Source of the DNA: Ferrithrix thermotolerans DSM 19514
Lineage (GTDB): Bacteria > Actinomycetota > Acidimicrobiia > Acidimicrobiales > Ilumatobacteraceae
Assembly: GCA_945861025.1 (NCBI GenBank)
Contig: CAMASN010000022.1
Span: 1-46,909 of the forward strand
Direction: 5' to 3'
Length of the DNA: 46,909 nucleotides
In this document: positions 25,373 to 33,522 of the stretch, piece by piece
How the letters are laid out: each line of letters starts with the position of its first letter
Numbering within the stretch: position 1 is the first letter of the stretch
Program-made: the position numbers and the translations under genes
Notes under the pieces: generated by a model
What the model was told of the DNA's origin: nothing
What the model saw: the letters and a program-made list of their open reading frames with translations, nothing else
Databases searched by the model: none

Positions 25373-26155
25373 ATGACCGATGTTGTTCTGCTCGAAGTCA
25401 GCGATCGAATCGCCACCGTCACCCTCAACCGGCCCGCCGCCCGAAATGCGCTGAGTGCCGACGTGATGCGCATGTTCCCGGCGCTGATGCGCGAGGCCGA
25501 TGGCCGCGACGACGTCGACGTCGTCATCCTCACCGGGTCAGATCCGGCGTTTTGTGCGGGCATCGACCTGAAAGAACTGGGTAGCCGCAGTGGGTCGTCA
25601 AACGCTGCAGACTCCACGCTCCCCAAGGCCTCAGCCGAGGGTATGCGCGGACCCTTTCCGTCGATGACCAAGCCAGTGATCGGCGCAATCAATGGAGTTG
25701 CCGTCACCGGTGGATTCGAACTGGCCCTCAACTGCGACTTTCTCGTCGCGAGCGAGCACGCCAAATTCGGCGACACACACGCCCGTGTAGGGGTCATGCC
25801 GGGCTGGGGCCTCACCGTGTTGCTACCGCAGGCCATTGGTGTTCGCCGGGCTCGCGAGATGAGCTTCACCGGCAACTTCCTCGGCGCTCACGAGGCGTTC
25901 GAACTCGGCTTAGTGAACCACGTCGTCGCCCATGGCGACCTTCTGCCCACCGCTCGGGGCTTGGCTCGCGACATCATCGGCAACGACCAAAACGGCGTTC
26001 GCCAGATCCGGCGCACCTATGCAGAAATCACCCGCGATCAAGCTGGCTGGGAGATCGAGGCTCGCGATGGCAACGAATGGGCCCGAACGATGTTCAGCGC
26101 CGAAAAGGTGGCCCAGCGACGCGACGGAATCATTTCGCGAGGCCGCGGGCAGTAG
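25373..26155 (+). CDS. enoyl-CoA hydratase/isomerase family protein
   Basis: 260-aa crotonase-family enzyme acting on acyl-CoA, most likely in fatty-acid or aromatic-acid breakdown. The N-terminal strands IATVTLNRPAARNALS, the oxyanion motifs PAFCAGIDLKEL and NGVAVTGGFELAL, and KFGDTHARVGVMPGWG are typical. One catalytic Glu is kept (GGFELA); the second, normally in QPE, reads THA. Many actinobacterial EchA paralogues show this pattern. It follows the unknown 24731 gene by 30 nt and converges on the LPxTG gene. Confidence 0.88.
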   Translation: MTDVVLLEVSDRIATVTLNRPAARNALSADVMRMFPALMREADGRDDVDVVILTGSDPAFCAGIDLKELGSRSGSSNAADSTLPKASAEGMRGPFPSMTKPVIGAINGVAVTGGFELALNCDFLVASEHAKFGDTHARVGVMPGWGLTVLLPQAIGVRRAREMSFTGNFLGAHEAFELGLVNHVVAHGDLLPTARGLARDIIGNDQNGVRQIRRTYAEITRDQAGWEIEARDGNEWARTMFSAEKVAQRRDGIISRGRGQ

Positions 26156-26169
26156 CCCGCAGAGAACTA

Positions 26170-26739
26170 CTACGCCAGACGGCGGCGGCGACCAACGGCC
26201 ACCAGGCCGGCACCAACGCTGACCAACCCGAACGCAACCAGCGCAAGCTCGCCGGCGTTTGCGCCGGTGGCTGGCAGCGACTCGACGCTTGGGCCACTCA
26301 ACCCAAACGATCCAACCGCTATCGCTTCGGTGATCGCTACGAGGTGACAATGCGAAACCACCAAGTCGACCGAGGTCAGGCTGACCGCACTGGTTCCGCC
26401 GTTGATAACGGCGACATCGCCGCCCAGCACGATGGCACCCGGTGTGGCAGCGACGCCGCCAATGCGAACGGAGATAGCGGTGGGTGAGCCTTCGCCGGTA
26501 GACACGGCTACGGAGTCAACGACGGCCTGAATGCCATCTTGGCGCTCAACAGCGACACCTGTGGAGTACGACGCGCCCGGCTCAAGAGTGACGTTGCCAG
26601 ACCATGACGAGGGCAATCGATGACACACTGCAGTAACGGCAGTGTCCCCTGGAGCGGCCGACACATGCTGCATCGCCACCGTTGAGGTAGCCAGAGCGAT
26701 CGCCGCGCAAGTCGTTATTTTAAGGACAGTTTGTTTCAT
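26170..26739 (-). CDS. LPxTG-type cell-wall-anchored surface protein
   Basis: 189-aa exported protein. The signal peptide covers residues 1-29 (ending VSAAPG). The mature part is rich in Ser, Thr, Val and Gly, with two or three Cys and a beta-sheet look. The sortase signal LPATG lies near residue 156, followed by a hydrophobic helix and an RRRR tail, so a sortase should join it to the cell wall. No sortase gene is in the window. GAGGTGG lies 5 nt before the ATG. Its function is unknown; structural or adhesive surface protein is the usual guess. Confidence 0.85.
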   Translation of the reverse strand: MKQTVLKITTCAAIALATSTVAMQHVSAAPGDTAVTAVCHRLPSSWSGNVTLEPGASYSTGVAVERQDGIQAVVDSVAVSTGEGSPTAISVRIGGVAATPGAIVLGGDVAVINGGTSAVSLTSVDLVVSHCHLVAITEAIAVGSFGLSGPSVESLPATGANAGELALVAFGLVSVGAGLVAVGRRRRLA

Positions 26740-26876
26740 GACGCCACCTCAGATGCAAGAGCACTTGAAGGGCCGGTTTCGCGCTCGCTCCTCATTGGGC
26801 ATTCGCGACCAACTTGTCGCCCAACGTCTCATAGCTTTCCCTGCGCAAGACACTACCGCTGTGCTGCTACCGAGTA
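26740..26876 (-). other. upstream region of the LPxTG gene with nested inverted repeats
   Basis: On the minus strand it contains TTGGGC and GCCCAA around an inner GCGAC/GTCGC hairpin (approximately 26795-26824). No known riboswitch could be matched. It may be the 5' leader of the LPxTG mRNA; no clear promoter was found. Confidence 0.35.
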
Positions 26877-26894
26877 CAGGAAAAATGTTTCCTG
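26877..26894 (-). terminator. hairpin after the SGNH hydrolase gene
   Basis: A 7-bp stem (CAGGAAA with TTTCCTG) and a 4-nt loop, 22 nt beyond the stop of the SGNH gene on the minus strand. The stem is short and only moderately GC-rich, so the terminator call is tentative. Confidence 0.45.
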
Positions 26895-26916
26895 CGCCGA
26901 CAATGTGCCAAAAGGC

Positions 26917-27906
26917 CTAACCGGTGTCAGATGATGCAGCAGCAAGATCGGCACCTCTGCTCACGAGGTCGGACTCGACCGCACGAGCGATATGAAACGC
27001 AAGAATTTCGGCGCCCGTGGTGTTGAGATGGAACCCATCGACATCACTGCGAACTGACTTGCTGATGCCGTCGCGGGGATCAACTACGTACTGGGCATAC
27101 CCGCCGTCGAGACCCGAGAAGATGTTCCACGAATCAATAAAGACCACACCGGGGTGGGTCCCGACCTGGGCCCGCACCACTTCGTCTTGCACTTTGAGGC
27201 GAGCCGTAGTGTCGATCTGGTTGTCGTTGGGAACACCAACCCAGATAAGCGTGCGGCCGTCGTTGGCGAGCAGATCCATGACTGCACCAACGCGTTTGGC
27301 GTATTCGGCACGCCACTCGGGCGTATCGACCTGCTTGTTCAAACCGTGAATCGGCTGAGCATCGTTACCCCCGAAGGCAACGATGACGATGTCTGGATTC
27401 AGCTTGGGAATACGTACAGACAGCCGGGCCGGCCAATCGAAAAAGTCTGGACGGGCCAAACCCGAAGACACCTTGTAGTCCACCGTGGTGACCACAACCC
27501 CGGTTGCACGAAAGAGACGCGACACAAACGGAGCGAATGATCCAGCATCGCTGTCGCCAGCGATATAAACCCGCGCTGGGTCGCTTGGGGTAGGAATTGG
27601 CCCAGCGTCAACAACAGTGGTTTCTGTGGCCAACGCAGGCAACGTGGTGGTGACCTCGGTAGTTGCGGGCACGCTGAGCATCGTTGCGGCGGGAGTTAAT
27701 GCTGCCGACGCAATCTTCGTGGGCGCTGAATCGTCGCCCAGCAACGCCTTCGCGAGGCCGATCAACGAAACGGCCACAGCGAGCGCAACCATCGCTGCCA
27801 CCACGCGACGGCGCCGGTAGACGCGCCGCATTCGCCGTCGCGAGCGGCGATGACCCGAAGGTGGATGCGTAGTCAAGCGGCCTATGTGATCTGACCCTTG
27901 CGCCAT
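26917..27906 (-). CDS. membrane-anchored SGNH/GDSL-type hydrolase (DUF459-like)
   Basis: 329-aa protein. A basic N-terminus with an Arg run (RRSRRRMRRVYRRRR) and one membrane helix (about residues 37-52) hold it in the membrane facing outward. A Thr/Pro/Ala linker follows, and then the SGNH domain from about residue 110: block I GDSDAGSF (Ser nucleophile), block III FGGNDAQ, and block V DGFHLN (His). The family removes acyl groups from polysaccharides or lipids. Its ATG overlaps the permease gene by 25 nt; a start at ATG 27831 is also possible. It ends the transporter operon. Confidence 0.82.
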   Translation of the reverse strand: MAQGSDHIGRLTTHPPSGHRRSRRRMRRVYRRRRVVAAMVALAVAVSLIGLAKALLGDDSAPTKIASAALTPAATMLSVPATTEVTTTLPALATETTVVDAGPIPTPSDPARVYIAGDSDAGSFAPFVSRLFRATGVVVTTVDYKVSSGLARPDFFDWPARLSVRIPKLNPDIVIVAFGGNDAQPIHGLNKQVDTPEWRAEYAKRVGAVMDLLANDGRTLIWVGVPNDNQIDTTARLKVQDEVVRAQVGTHPGVVFIDSWNIFSGLDGGYAQYVVDPRDGISKSVRSDVDGFHLNTTGAEILAFHIARAVESDLVSRGADLAAASSDTG

Positions 27907-29153
27907 GGTTGACCCGAGGCAGCTGGCGGACGCAAGCGACGGCTAAACACCGCAAGGACCAACAACGTGCCCACGTACGGCAAGGTCTTCACGAGATCTT
28001 CGTTCATGTCGATACCCGACACGTAGAACAACAGGAGCGCCGCGCAAATTGCAGCGAGCGAACGACCGACCCGAACGTTCTTGCGACGGAAAAACACGAT
28101 GGCCCCAATGAGGCAACCGACAACACCCAGTAAGTAGAGCCCGCGAACGGCCGTAGACGCCGTGAGCTGCAGCGTGTCGAGGAAGCCAAACAGTGTTGCT
28201 CCGGCGAGGACTCCGGTTGGTTTCCAGTTGCCGAAGATCAATGCTGCAAGCCCAAGGTAGCCGCGGCTGTTGGTCTGGCCCTCGGAGTATGCGCCGTTGT
28301 TGCGTAGCACCAGTAAGGCTCCACCGACACCGGCGAGCGCTCCCGAAGCGATGACCGCGAGATAACGCACCACAACGACGTTGACGCCAAGCGAATCGGC
28401 GGCCGATGGTTTCTCGCCCGACGAGCGCAGACGTAAGCCGAACTTGGTCTTCCAGACGAGCCAAGCCACGAGTGGCACGACTGCGACAGCGACCAACTCG
28501 TAGACCTTCCATGATCCGACCAGGCCGCGGCTGATACCGGCAAGATCGGACACGATGGGCCAATGCTTGAACTCGAGTCGAGCCAGCCAGCCGTCGTCGG
28601 CAAAACCCGGCATGCGCAATGTGGGCATGCCCTTCGAGGTGTCGAATCCGGGACTATTGGTCTCGGAACCAGAGCCGCGGCCCTTGAAGAGCGAAGCCGA
28701 CAAGAAGCGGGCCCAGCCGAATGCGAGCAAATTGATGGCCGTGCCGGAGATGACATGGTCGACGCCAAACGTGACAGTGGCGACGGCATGCACGAGGCCG
28801 CCAACAGCGCCGGCAAGAGCGCCACCGATGAGAGCGCCCCACGGGCCGTAGTGGTAGCCAAAGAAACCGGCGCCCCATGTGCCGAGGATCATCATCCCCT
28901 CGAGACCAATGTTCACGATGCCGGCTCGTTCGCTGAGCAACCCGCCGAGCCCCGCGAGCAAGATGGGCAACGTGAGCGCAATCGTGTTAGTGACGGTGAA
29001 CTCAGAGGTGAGGTCGTTTTCGCCAGAGACTGCACGCGCCATCGACAACACGATGAAGGCTCCGAAGAACATGAGCATGATCTGTCGCGAACGCGACATC
29101 GTGGTCCACCAACTGGCCTTTGGATCGGCGAGGTCTACGTAGGTGGTACTCAT
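27882..29153 (-). CDS. nucleoside ABC transporter, permease (NupQ/YufQ-like)
   Basis: 423-aa integral membrane subunit of the BMP/NupNOPQ nucleoside importer (BPD_transp_2 family). The family core SERAGIVNIGLEGMMILG near residue 95 and the C-terminal half with SGALAGVGGALLVL, YLGLAALIFGNWKPTG and the helix SRRLRPP end are visible; about nine to ten membrane segments are expected. Its ATG overlaps the upstream permease stop by 4 nt. The second permease, a double ATPase and a BMP lipoprotein are in the same operon. Confidence 0.88.
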   Translation of the reverse strand: MSTTYVDLADPKASWWTTMSRSRQIMLMFFGAFIVLSMARAVSGENDLTSEFTVTNTIALTLPILLAGLGGLLSERAGIVNIGLEGMMILGTWGAGFFGYHYGPWGALIGGALAGAVGGLVHAVATVTFGVDHVISGTAINLLAFGWARFLSASLFKGRGSGSETNSPGFDTSKGMPTLRMPGFADDGWLARLEFKHWPIVSDLAGISRGLVGSWKVYELVAVAVVPLVAWLVWKTKFGLRLRSSGEKPSAADSLGVNVVVVRYLAVIASGALAGVGGALLVLRNNGAYSEGQTNSRGYLGLAALIFGNWKPTGVLAGATLFGFLDTLQLTASTAVRGLYLLGVVGCLIGAIVFFRRKNVRVGRSLAAICAALLLFYVSGIDMNEDLVKTLPYVGTLLVLAVFSRRLRPPAASGQPWRKGQIT

Positions 29154-30244
29154 GCCGGAACCTCGTCGAACTGCACTGCGGCACGATGCGCTGCTTCATG
29201 AATTGCATTCGCCTCGGCTCTACGCCGCACGACTTCGTAGGCAACCACTGCGGCAAGCATCATCGTGCCCTGCAAGATGGTGCCGATCTCTTTGGTACCT
29301 CGAGTTGGAGGACTCGTGAGCGCCTGAGATGCGCGAGTGAGGTATGCAAACAGCAGCGCAGCAGCGGCCATACCTGCGGCCTTTTGTCGCCCCACAAGCG
29401 CCACAGCAATGCCTGCAAACCCAAGCCCCTGCTGGAATTGCTGAGTGAACTCATGTTGGCGTTGCAGCAGTAACGGCATGCCGACAAGACCTGCGACAGC
29501 TCCAGACAATGCCATCGTCTTCACGATCATTCGCTTGGGATTCACGCCAGCGGCAAGTGCTGCCCCGGGGTTGATGCCCGAGGCGCGCAGCTCGAATCCG
29601 AAGCGAGAGCGATTGATCAAGTAGTGATACCCGATGCCAATCGCGATCGCGACAAAGACCCACAGGTACAGCTCGCTTCCGCCAAACGTAACGCTGGGGA
29701 ACCACGCTGATTTCGGTAATCGGCTGGTTCGCAGCTGTTGGTCTTTTATCGACGCGATCAGATCCCATTTCAAGAGCACCGCCACGAGGCCGGTCATCAC
29801 CCCATTGAGCATGATGGTGGCGATGACTTCGTTCACGTTGCGATAGGCCTTGAGCAACCCGGCGATGCTGGCGTACATCGCGCCCACAATGATGGCCGCC
29901 GCCATCGCCATGATGATGCGCAAGAAACCAGGGCCGGGCAGTTCGGCACCAACGACAGCAGCAACAATTGCAGCCAAGCGGTATTGACCCTCGACACCGA
30001 TGTTGAACAGGTTTGTGCGGAAGCCAATGGCCACGGCAACTCCCGACACGAACAATGGCAAGGCTTCGTTGATGCTGGTGATCAACGAGTCAACCGTGCC
30101 GCCGTAGATGATCATCTGTTTGAACGCAACGAACGGATTCTTGCCGCTGACCAAGAGAGCCAATCCGGCGACTGCGACGGCCAACACGAACGCACCAAAC
30201 GGCGCAGCGAGGGCATAGACCACTTTCTTACGGTCGATGCTCAC
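29150..30244 (-). CDS. nucleoside ABC transporter, permease (NupP/YufP-like)
   Basis: 364-aa membrane subunit of the same importer, paired with the NupQ-like protein. Family sequence is clear: TNLFNIGVEGQYRLAAIVAA (core NIGVEGQ near residue 80), VNEVIATIMLNGV, GFELRASGINPGAA and GLGFAGIAVALVGRQKAAG. It overlaps the ATPase gene by 4 nt and the next permease by 4 nt. The ligand is probably a purine or pyrimidine nucleoside, given the salvage genes nearby; the call of nucleoside over riboflavin or another BMP ligand is inferred. Confidence 0.88.
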   Translation of the reverse strand: MSIDRKKVVYALAAPFGAFVLAVAVAGLALLVSGKNPFVAFKQMIIYGGTVDSLITSINEALPLFVSGVAVAIGFRTNLFNIGVEGQYRLAAIVAAVVGAELPGPGFLRIIMAMAAAIIVGAMYASIAGLLKAYRNVNEVIATIMLNGVMTGLVAVLLKWDLIASIKDQQLRTSRLPKSAWFPSVTFGGSELYLWVFVAIAIGIGYHYLINRSRFGFELRASGINPGAALAAGVNPKRMIVKTMALSGAVAGLVGMPLLLQRQHEFTQQFQQGLGFAGIAVALVGRQKAAGMAAAALLFAYLTRASQALTSPPTRGTKEIGTILQGTMMLAAVVAYEVVRRRAEANAIHEAAHRAAVQFDEVPA

Positions 30245-31845
30245 GCGGCCACCTCACGAGCCCCTGTCATGTATTCGCCAAGTTCGCTCTTAGTGACCTT
30301 CGCCGGGTCGAGCTTGGCAACGATACGGCCACGGAGCATGACCAGCACCGTGTCAGAAAGTCCGAGTAACTCTTCAAGATCGGCAGACACGAGCAGCAGC
30401 GCGAGGCCTTGCCCGCGGGCGTCGCGGATTGCGTCCCACACCGCTGCCTGCGCACCAACATCGATGCCTCGGGTGGGGTGAGCCGCCACCAAGACCTTCG
30501 GATCGGCGAGCATTTCGCGACCCACAATGAGCTTTTGCTGGTTGCCGCCCGAGAGCGCCAACGAGATGGTGTCGACGCTGGGCGTGCGCACATCGAACGA
30601 GCTGATGATCTGCTCGGTATAGGCGCGAGCAGCCGCTTGATCGATCCACATACCTTTGCCAAATCGAGCGCTGCGCTGATGACCCAAAATCGCGTTCTCC
30701 CATAGCGGAGAAGGCAACAACAGTGCCTCCCGCTGACGATCCTCGGGGATGTAGCCAACGCCCATCTCTCGACGATCGCTTGTCGATATGCCCGCGAGAT
30801 CGTGTGCGTCAATAGAAATCGAACCACCGTCGATGCGATCGATACCGATGATTGCCTTGAGCAGTTCGGTCTGACCGTTGCCCTCGATGCCAGCAATGCC
30901 CACGATCTCGCCTTGGTGCACCGTGAAGCTCACGTTGTCGAGCAACGGACGCGACCCGCGCGCTGTTGCGTTCATCGTGACGCCCTCAAGCTTGAGCGTG
31001 GCAATGTCGGTAACCGTGGCCGTGCGGGTAGCAGCGCTCGGCAGTTCGGAGCCAACCATCATCTGAGCCAAATCGCGAGCCGTGACCTGGCTGGGAATTG
31101 CCGTGGCGACGGTCTTGCCCTTGCGAATCACCGTGATGTCATCAGCGATCGCAAGCACTTCGTCGAGTTTGTGCGAGATAAACACGACGGTGACGCCGGT
31201 GCTGGTGAGTTCGCGAAGGGTGACGAACAACTCGTCGACCTCTTGCGGAACCAGCACCGCTGTGGGTTCATCGAGAATGATGATTCGAGCGCCGCGAAAC
31301 AGCACCTTGAGAATCTCGACCCGCTGCCGCTCGCCAACCCCAAGCTCTGACACAAAGGCATCAGGGTCGATCTCAAGGCCGTTGGCGGCCGCTAACTGAG
31401 TCAGCGTTTCACGAGCCGAACGAAGGTCGATCTTGACGCCTTTGCCCGGCTCGGCACCGAGGATTACGTTCTCGAGGACCGTGAGGTTGTCGGCCAACAT
31501 GAAATGCTGAAACACCATGCCGATGCCCGCTGCGATCGCGTCCTTCGGGGATTTAAAGTGCTGCTCGACACCGTTGACCTCGATGCGACCTTCGTCGGGC
31601 CGCTGGGTGCCATAGAGAATTTTCATCACGGTGGACTTGCCAGCGCCGTTCTCGCCAATGAGCGCGTGAATGGTTCCTGGGCGTACCGCCACGTTGACGC
31701 CATCGTTGGCCACTACCCCAGGAAATCGTTTGACGATGTCGCGAAGTTCGATGGCGTATGGGGCGGCCTGGGGCGCATCTGTTCCGGTAATAACGAAAGG
31801 GCCGCCGGCATCGCCGGCGGCCCTTTTGTCGGCGTTTTCAGTCAC
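30241..31845 (-). CDS. nucleoside ABC transporter, double ATP-binding protein (NupO/YufO-like)
   Basis: 534-aa protein with two ABC ATPase domains, as in NupO and sugar importers. The first has Walker A GENGAGKST, the Q loop MVFQHFML, signature LGVGERQRVEIL and Walker B IIILDEPTAVL. The second has the degenerate Walker A GIEGNGQTEL and the signature LSGGNQQKLIVG, the usual asymmetry in this family. The start is GTG 31845, 21 nt after the binding protein stop. Its first 25 codons before IELRDIVKRFPG are not family-like and include the terminator-like hairpin, yet no other start codon is available downstream. Confidence 0.88.
   Translation of the reverse strand: MTENADKRAAGDAGGPFVITGTDAPQAAPYAIELRDIVKRFPGVVANDGVNVAVRPGTIHALIGENGAGKSTVMKILYGTQRPDEGRIEVNGVEQHFKSPKDAIAAGIGMVFQHFMLADNLTVLENVILGAEPGKGVKIDLRSARETLTQLAAANGLEIDPDAFVSELGVGERQRVEILKVLFRGARIIILDEPTAVLVPQEVDELFVTLRELTSTGVTVVFISHKLDEVLAIADDITVIRKGKTVATAIPSQVTARDLAQMMVGSELPSAATRTATVTDIATLKLEGVTMNATARGSRPLLDNVSFTVHQGEIVGIAGIEGNGQTELLKAIIGIDRIDGGSISIDAHDLAGISTSDRREMGVGYIPEDRQREALLLPSPLWENAILGHQRSARFGKGMWIDQAAARAYTEQIISSFDVRTPSVDTISLALSGGNQQKLIVGREMLADPKVLVAAHPTRGIDVGAQAAVWDAIRDARGQGLALLLVSADLEELLGLSDTVLVMLRGRIVAKLDPAKVTKSELGEYMTGAREVAA
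31796..31826 (-). terminator. terminator-like hairpin inside the 5' coding end of the nupO-like gene
   Basis: A perfect 14-bp stem with a 3-nt loop (arms 31796-31809 and 31813-31826), GC-rich (core GGGCCGCCGGC), with T/A-rich sequence after it on the minus strand (TTTCGTTATT). It begins about 40 nt after the binding-protein stop. It looks like a rho-independent terminator that partly stops transcription between the binding-protein gene and the ATPase, although it is inside the ATPase frame (codons about 7-17). Confidence 0.7.
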
Positions 31846-31866
31846 GCCATAAACTTAGCTGGTTGC

Positions 31867-32955
31867 TCAGGAGACTGAAGGAACCTTGATCTCGCCAGAG
31901 GCGATCTTGGCCTTGTAGTCGTCGAGCTGAGTCTTGATGTCATCGACGTAGCCACCAGTGGTTGCATAGTCAAGGCCACCGTCGGCCACGCTGAACACGC
32001 GAACGCCACCCTTGAAGGTGCCGTCGCTGACGGCCTTCATGGTCTCGTACACAGCGACATCGACGTGCTTAATCATCGAGGTCAAGATGTACGGAGCTAG
32101 GTCTTCAGCTGAGGTAAGCGCCTGGTCGGAGTCAACACCGATGGCCCAAACTTTGTTGCCAGCAGCGTTTACTTCTTTTGCTGCACCGAACAAGCCGTTA
32201 CCGGCTGAACCAGCGGCATGGAAGATGACGTCGGCGCCATCTTCGTACTGCTTGAGTGCGATGGTGCGAGCCTTGGCATCGTCGTTGAAGCCGCTGAAGT
32301 CGCCGGCTGGCGAGATGTACTTGGCATCGATCTTGATGTCAGGGTTCACGGCCTTGGCACCAGCCTCGTAGCCAGCAAAGAAGTCCTGGATCAACGGAAT
32401 GTCGACGCCACCGATGAAGCCGATGGAACCGGTCTTCGACTTGAGGGCAGCGGCTGCACCCACGAGGAACGAGCCCTCGTTGGCCTTGAACACGAGACCA
32501 GCAACGTTTGGCGCGTCGACAGTTGCGTCAACGATTGCATAGTTGAGGGTAGGGTTCTCGGCTGCTGCTGCGGCCATTGCTTCGCCCCAGGCAAAGCCCA
32601 CGCCGAGGATCAATTCCGCGCCGCCGTCGGCAGCCTTCTTCAGGAGCTGTGCTTCGTCGGAACCCTGACGGACTTCTTCGGTCACGTCGTAGCCGAACTC
32701 GGCCGCGCCCTTGTCAAGACCCGCAGCTGCTGAGTCGTTGAACGACTTGTCGCCGCGACCCTTGAGGTCGAACAAGATGGACATCTTGGCGCCGGTGGTC
32801 TCGCCGCCTGTCGTTGTTGTGGTGTCGCCAGCCACGCTGGCGCCGGTGGTGCCCTCGGTAGCTGGTGTGGTGCTATCACTTCCGCAGGCCGTGGCAACGA
32901 GGCCAAGGACCGTGGTAATCGTGAGCGCGCTCAGCAAACGTGTGCTCTTCCGCAT
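31867..32955 (-). CDS. BMP/PnrA-family nucleoside-binding lipoprotein
   Basis: 362-aa extracytoplasmic binding protein of the basic membrane lipoprotein family. The ATG at 32955 (AAAAGGGG upstream) begins a lipoprotein signal ending VATAC, then a Thr/Gly linker. Family sequences are KMSILFDLKGRGDKSFNDSA (cited by its GDKSFNDSA core, near residue 55), ELILGVGFAWGEAM, GFIGGVDIPLIQDF, HAAGSAGNGLFGAA and VDSDQALTSAEDLAPYILTS (VDSDQ core). Such proteins bind purine nucleosides in PnrA and BmpA. The frame is open upstream but unlike the family. It leads the transporter operon and is separated from the ATPase by an attenuator-like hairpin. Confidence 0.92.
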   Translation of the reverse strand: MRKSTRLLSALTITTVLGLVATACGSDSTTPATEGTTGASVAGDTTTTTGGETTGAKMSILFDLKGRGDKSFNDSAAAGLDKGAAEFGYDVTEEVRQGSDEAQLLKKAADGGAELILGVGFAWGEAMAAAAAENPTLNYAIVDATVDAPNVAGLVFKANEGSFLVGAAAALKSKTGSIGFIGGVDIPLIQDFFAGYEAGAKAVNPDIKIDAKYISPAGDFSGFNDDAKARTIALKQYEDGADVIFHAAGSAGNGLFGAAKEVNAAGNKVWAIGVDSDQALTSAEDLAPYILTSMIKHVDVAVYETMKAVSDGTFKGGVRVFSVADGGLDYATTGGYVDDIKTQLDDYKAKIASGEIKVPSVS

Positions 32956-33005
32956 TTCTCCCCTTTTGGTATGAGTTTCGACAAGGTGATACCCGAGTCG
33001 CACCG

Positions 33006-33011
33006 ATCATA
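33006..33011 (-). promoter_or_regulatory. candidate -10 (TATGAT) of the nucleoside transporter operon
   Basis: On the minus strand TATGAT lies about 50 nt before the BMP lipoprotein ATG; no clear -35 was found. It gives a leader of about 40 nt that includes the AAAAGGGG ribosome binding site. Confidence 0.4.
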
Positions 33012-33090
33012 GCCGCATGTCGAATGGTCGCCGAGACACCATCGTTGCCCTTCGACACCCCGCGACCAACGCCACGCAACTCAGCCAGCG

Positions 33091-33498
33091 TTATCGCTGC
33101 AGTCGACTCACCGCTTGCACTTCGATACCGCCCCGGGGTCGTTGCGTGATCGTGGCCGTCACATGGTGAGGCTTCGCCGTGGCCATGATCTCGCCAGCGA
33201 TCTCGGCTGCGAGTGCCTCGGCGAACACTGGGCGGTCACGGAAGCTCCACAGGTACAGCTTGAGGCTCTTGCTTTCAATGCACGCCTGATCGGGCGCGTA
33301 CTCGATGACCAGATGTGAGAGATCAGGCTGCTGAGTGACCGGGCACACGCTGGCCAACTCGTCGGTGGTGAAACGCACCGATGTCACGTTGGCTGGAGCG
33401 GGAAAGGTTTCGACATGATCGATGGCATGTCGCACTGTGCTGCCGAGCACGGTGAGGTGCTGTGATTCTGCGGGCGACTCGGGCTCGGTGAGGTCCAT
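33091..33498 (-). CDS. queF: NADPH-dependent 7-cyano-7-deazaguanine reductase
   Basis: 135-aa type I QueF, the last step of preQ1 synthesis in the queuosine pathway. The catalytic Cys52 is in VCPVTQQPDLSH, Asp59 follows, and the substrate motif ESKSLKLYLWSFR (Glu75) is intact. Length matches unimodular QueF. The ATG at 33498 is favoured over the long upstream frame, which is the shadow of the divergent PhyH gene. Other queuosine genes (queC, queD, queE, tgt) are not in the window. Between its start and the PhyH start are only 24 nt, so both must share a tiny divergent promoter. Confidence 0.9.
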   Translation of the reverse strand: MDLTEPESPAESQHLTVLGSTVRHAIDHVETFPAPANVTSVRFTTDELASVCPVTQQPDLSHLVIEYAPDQACIESKSLKLYLWSFRDRPVFAEALAAEIAGEIMATAKPHHVTATITQRPRGGIEVQAVSRLQR

Positions 33499-33510
33499 AG
33501 AAAGAAAGAC

Positions 33511-33516
33511 TACGGT
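33511..33516 (+). promoter_or_regulatory. -10 box TACGGT, leaderless start of the PhyH gene
   Basis: TACGGT, then 6 nt, then ATG 33523; no ribosome binding site. The same hexamer precedes the SDR gene at 12272. Confidence 0.5.
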
Positions 33517-33522
33517 TGCGTC

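Noticed and set aside
26740-26916. Cyclic-di-GMP-type riboswitch before the LPxTG gene
   Set aside because: A GCGCAGGGAAAGC stretch recalls part of the motif, but the tetraloop and the paired GGGACGCAAAGC part are not there.
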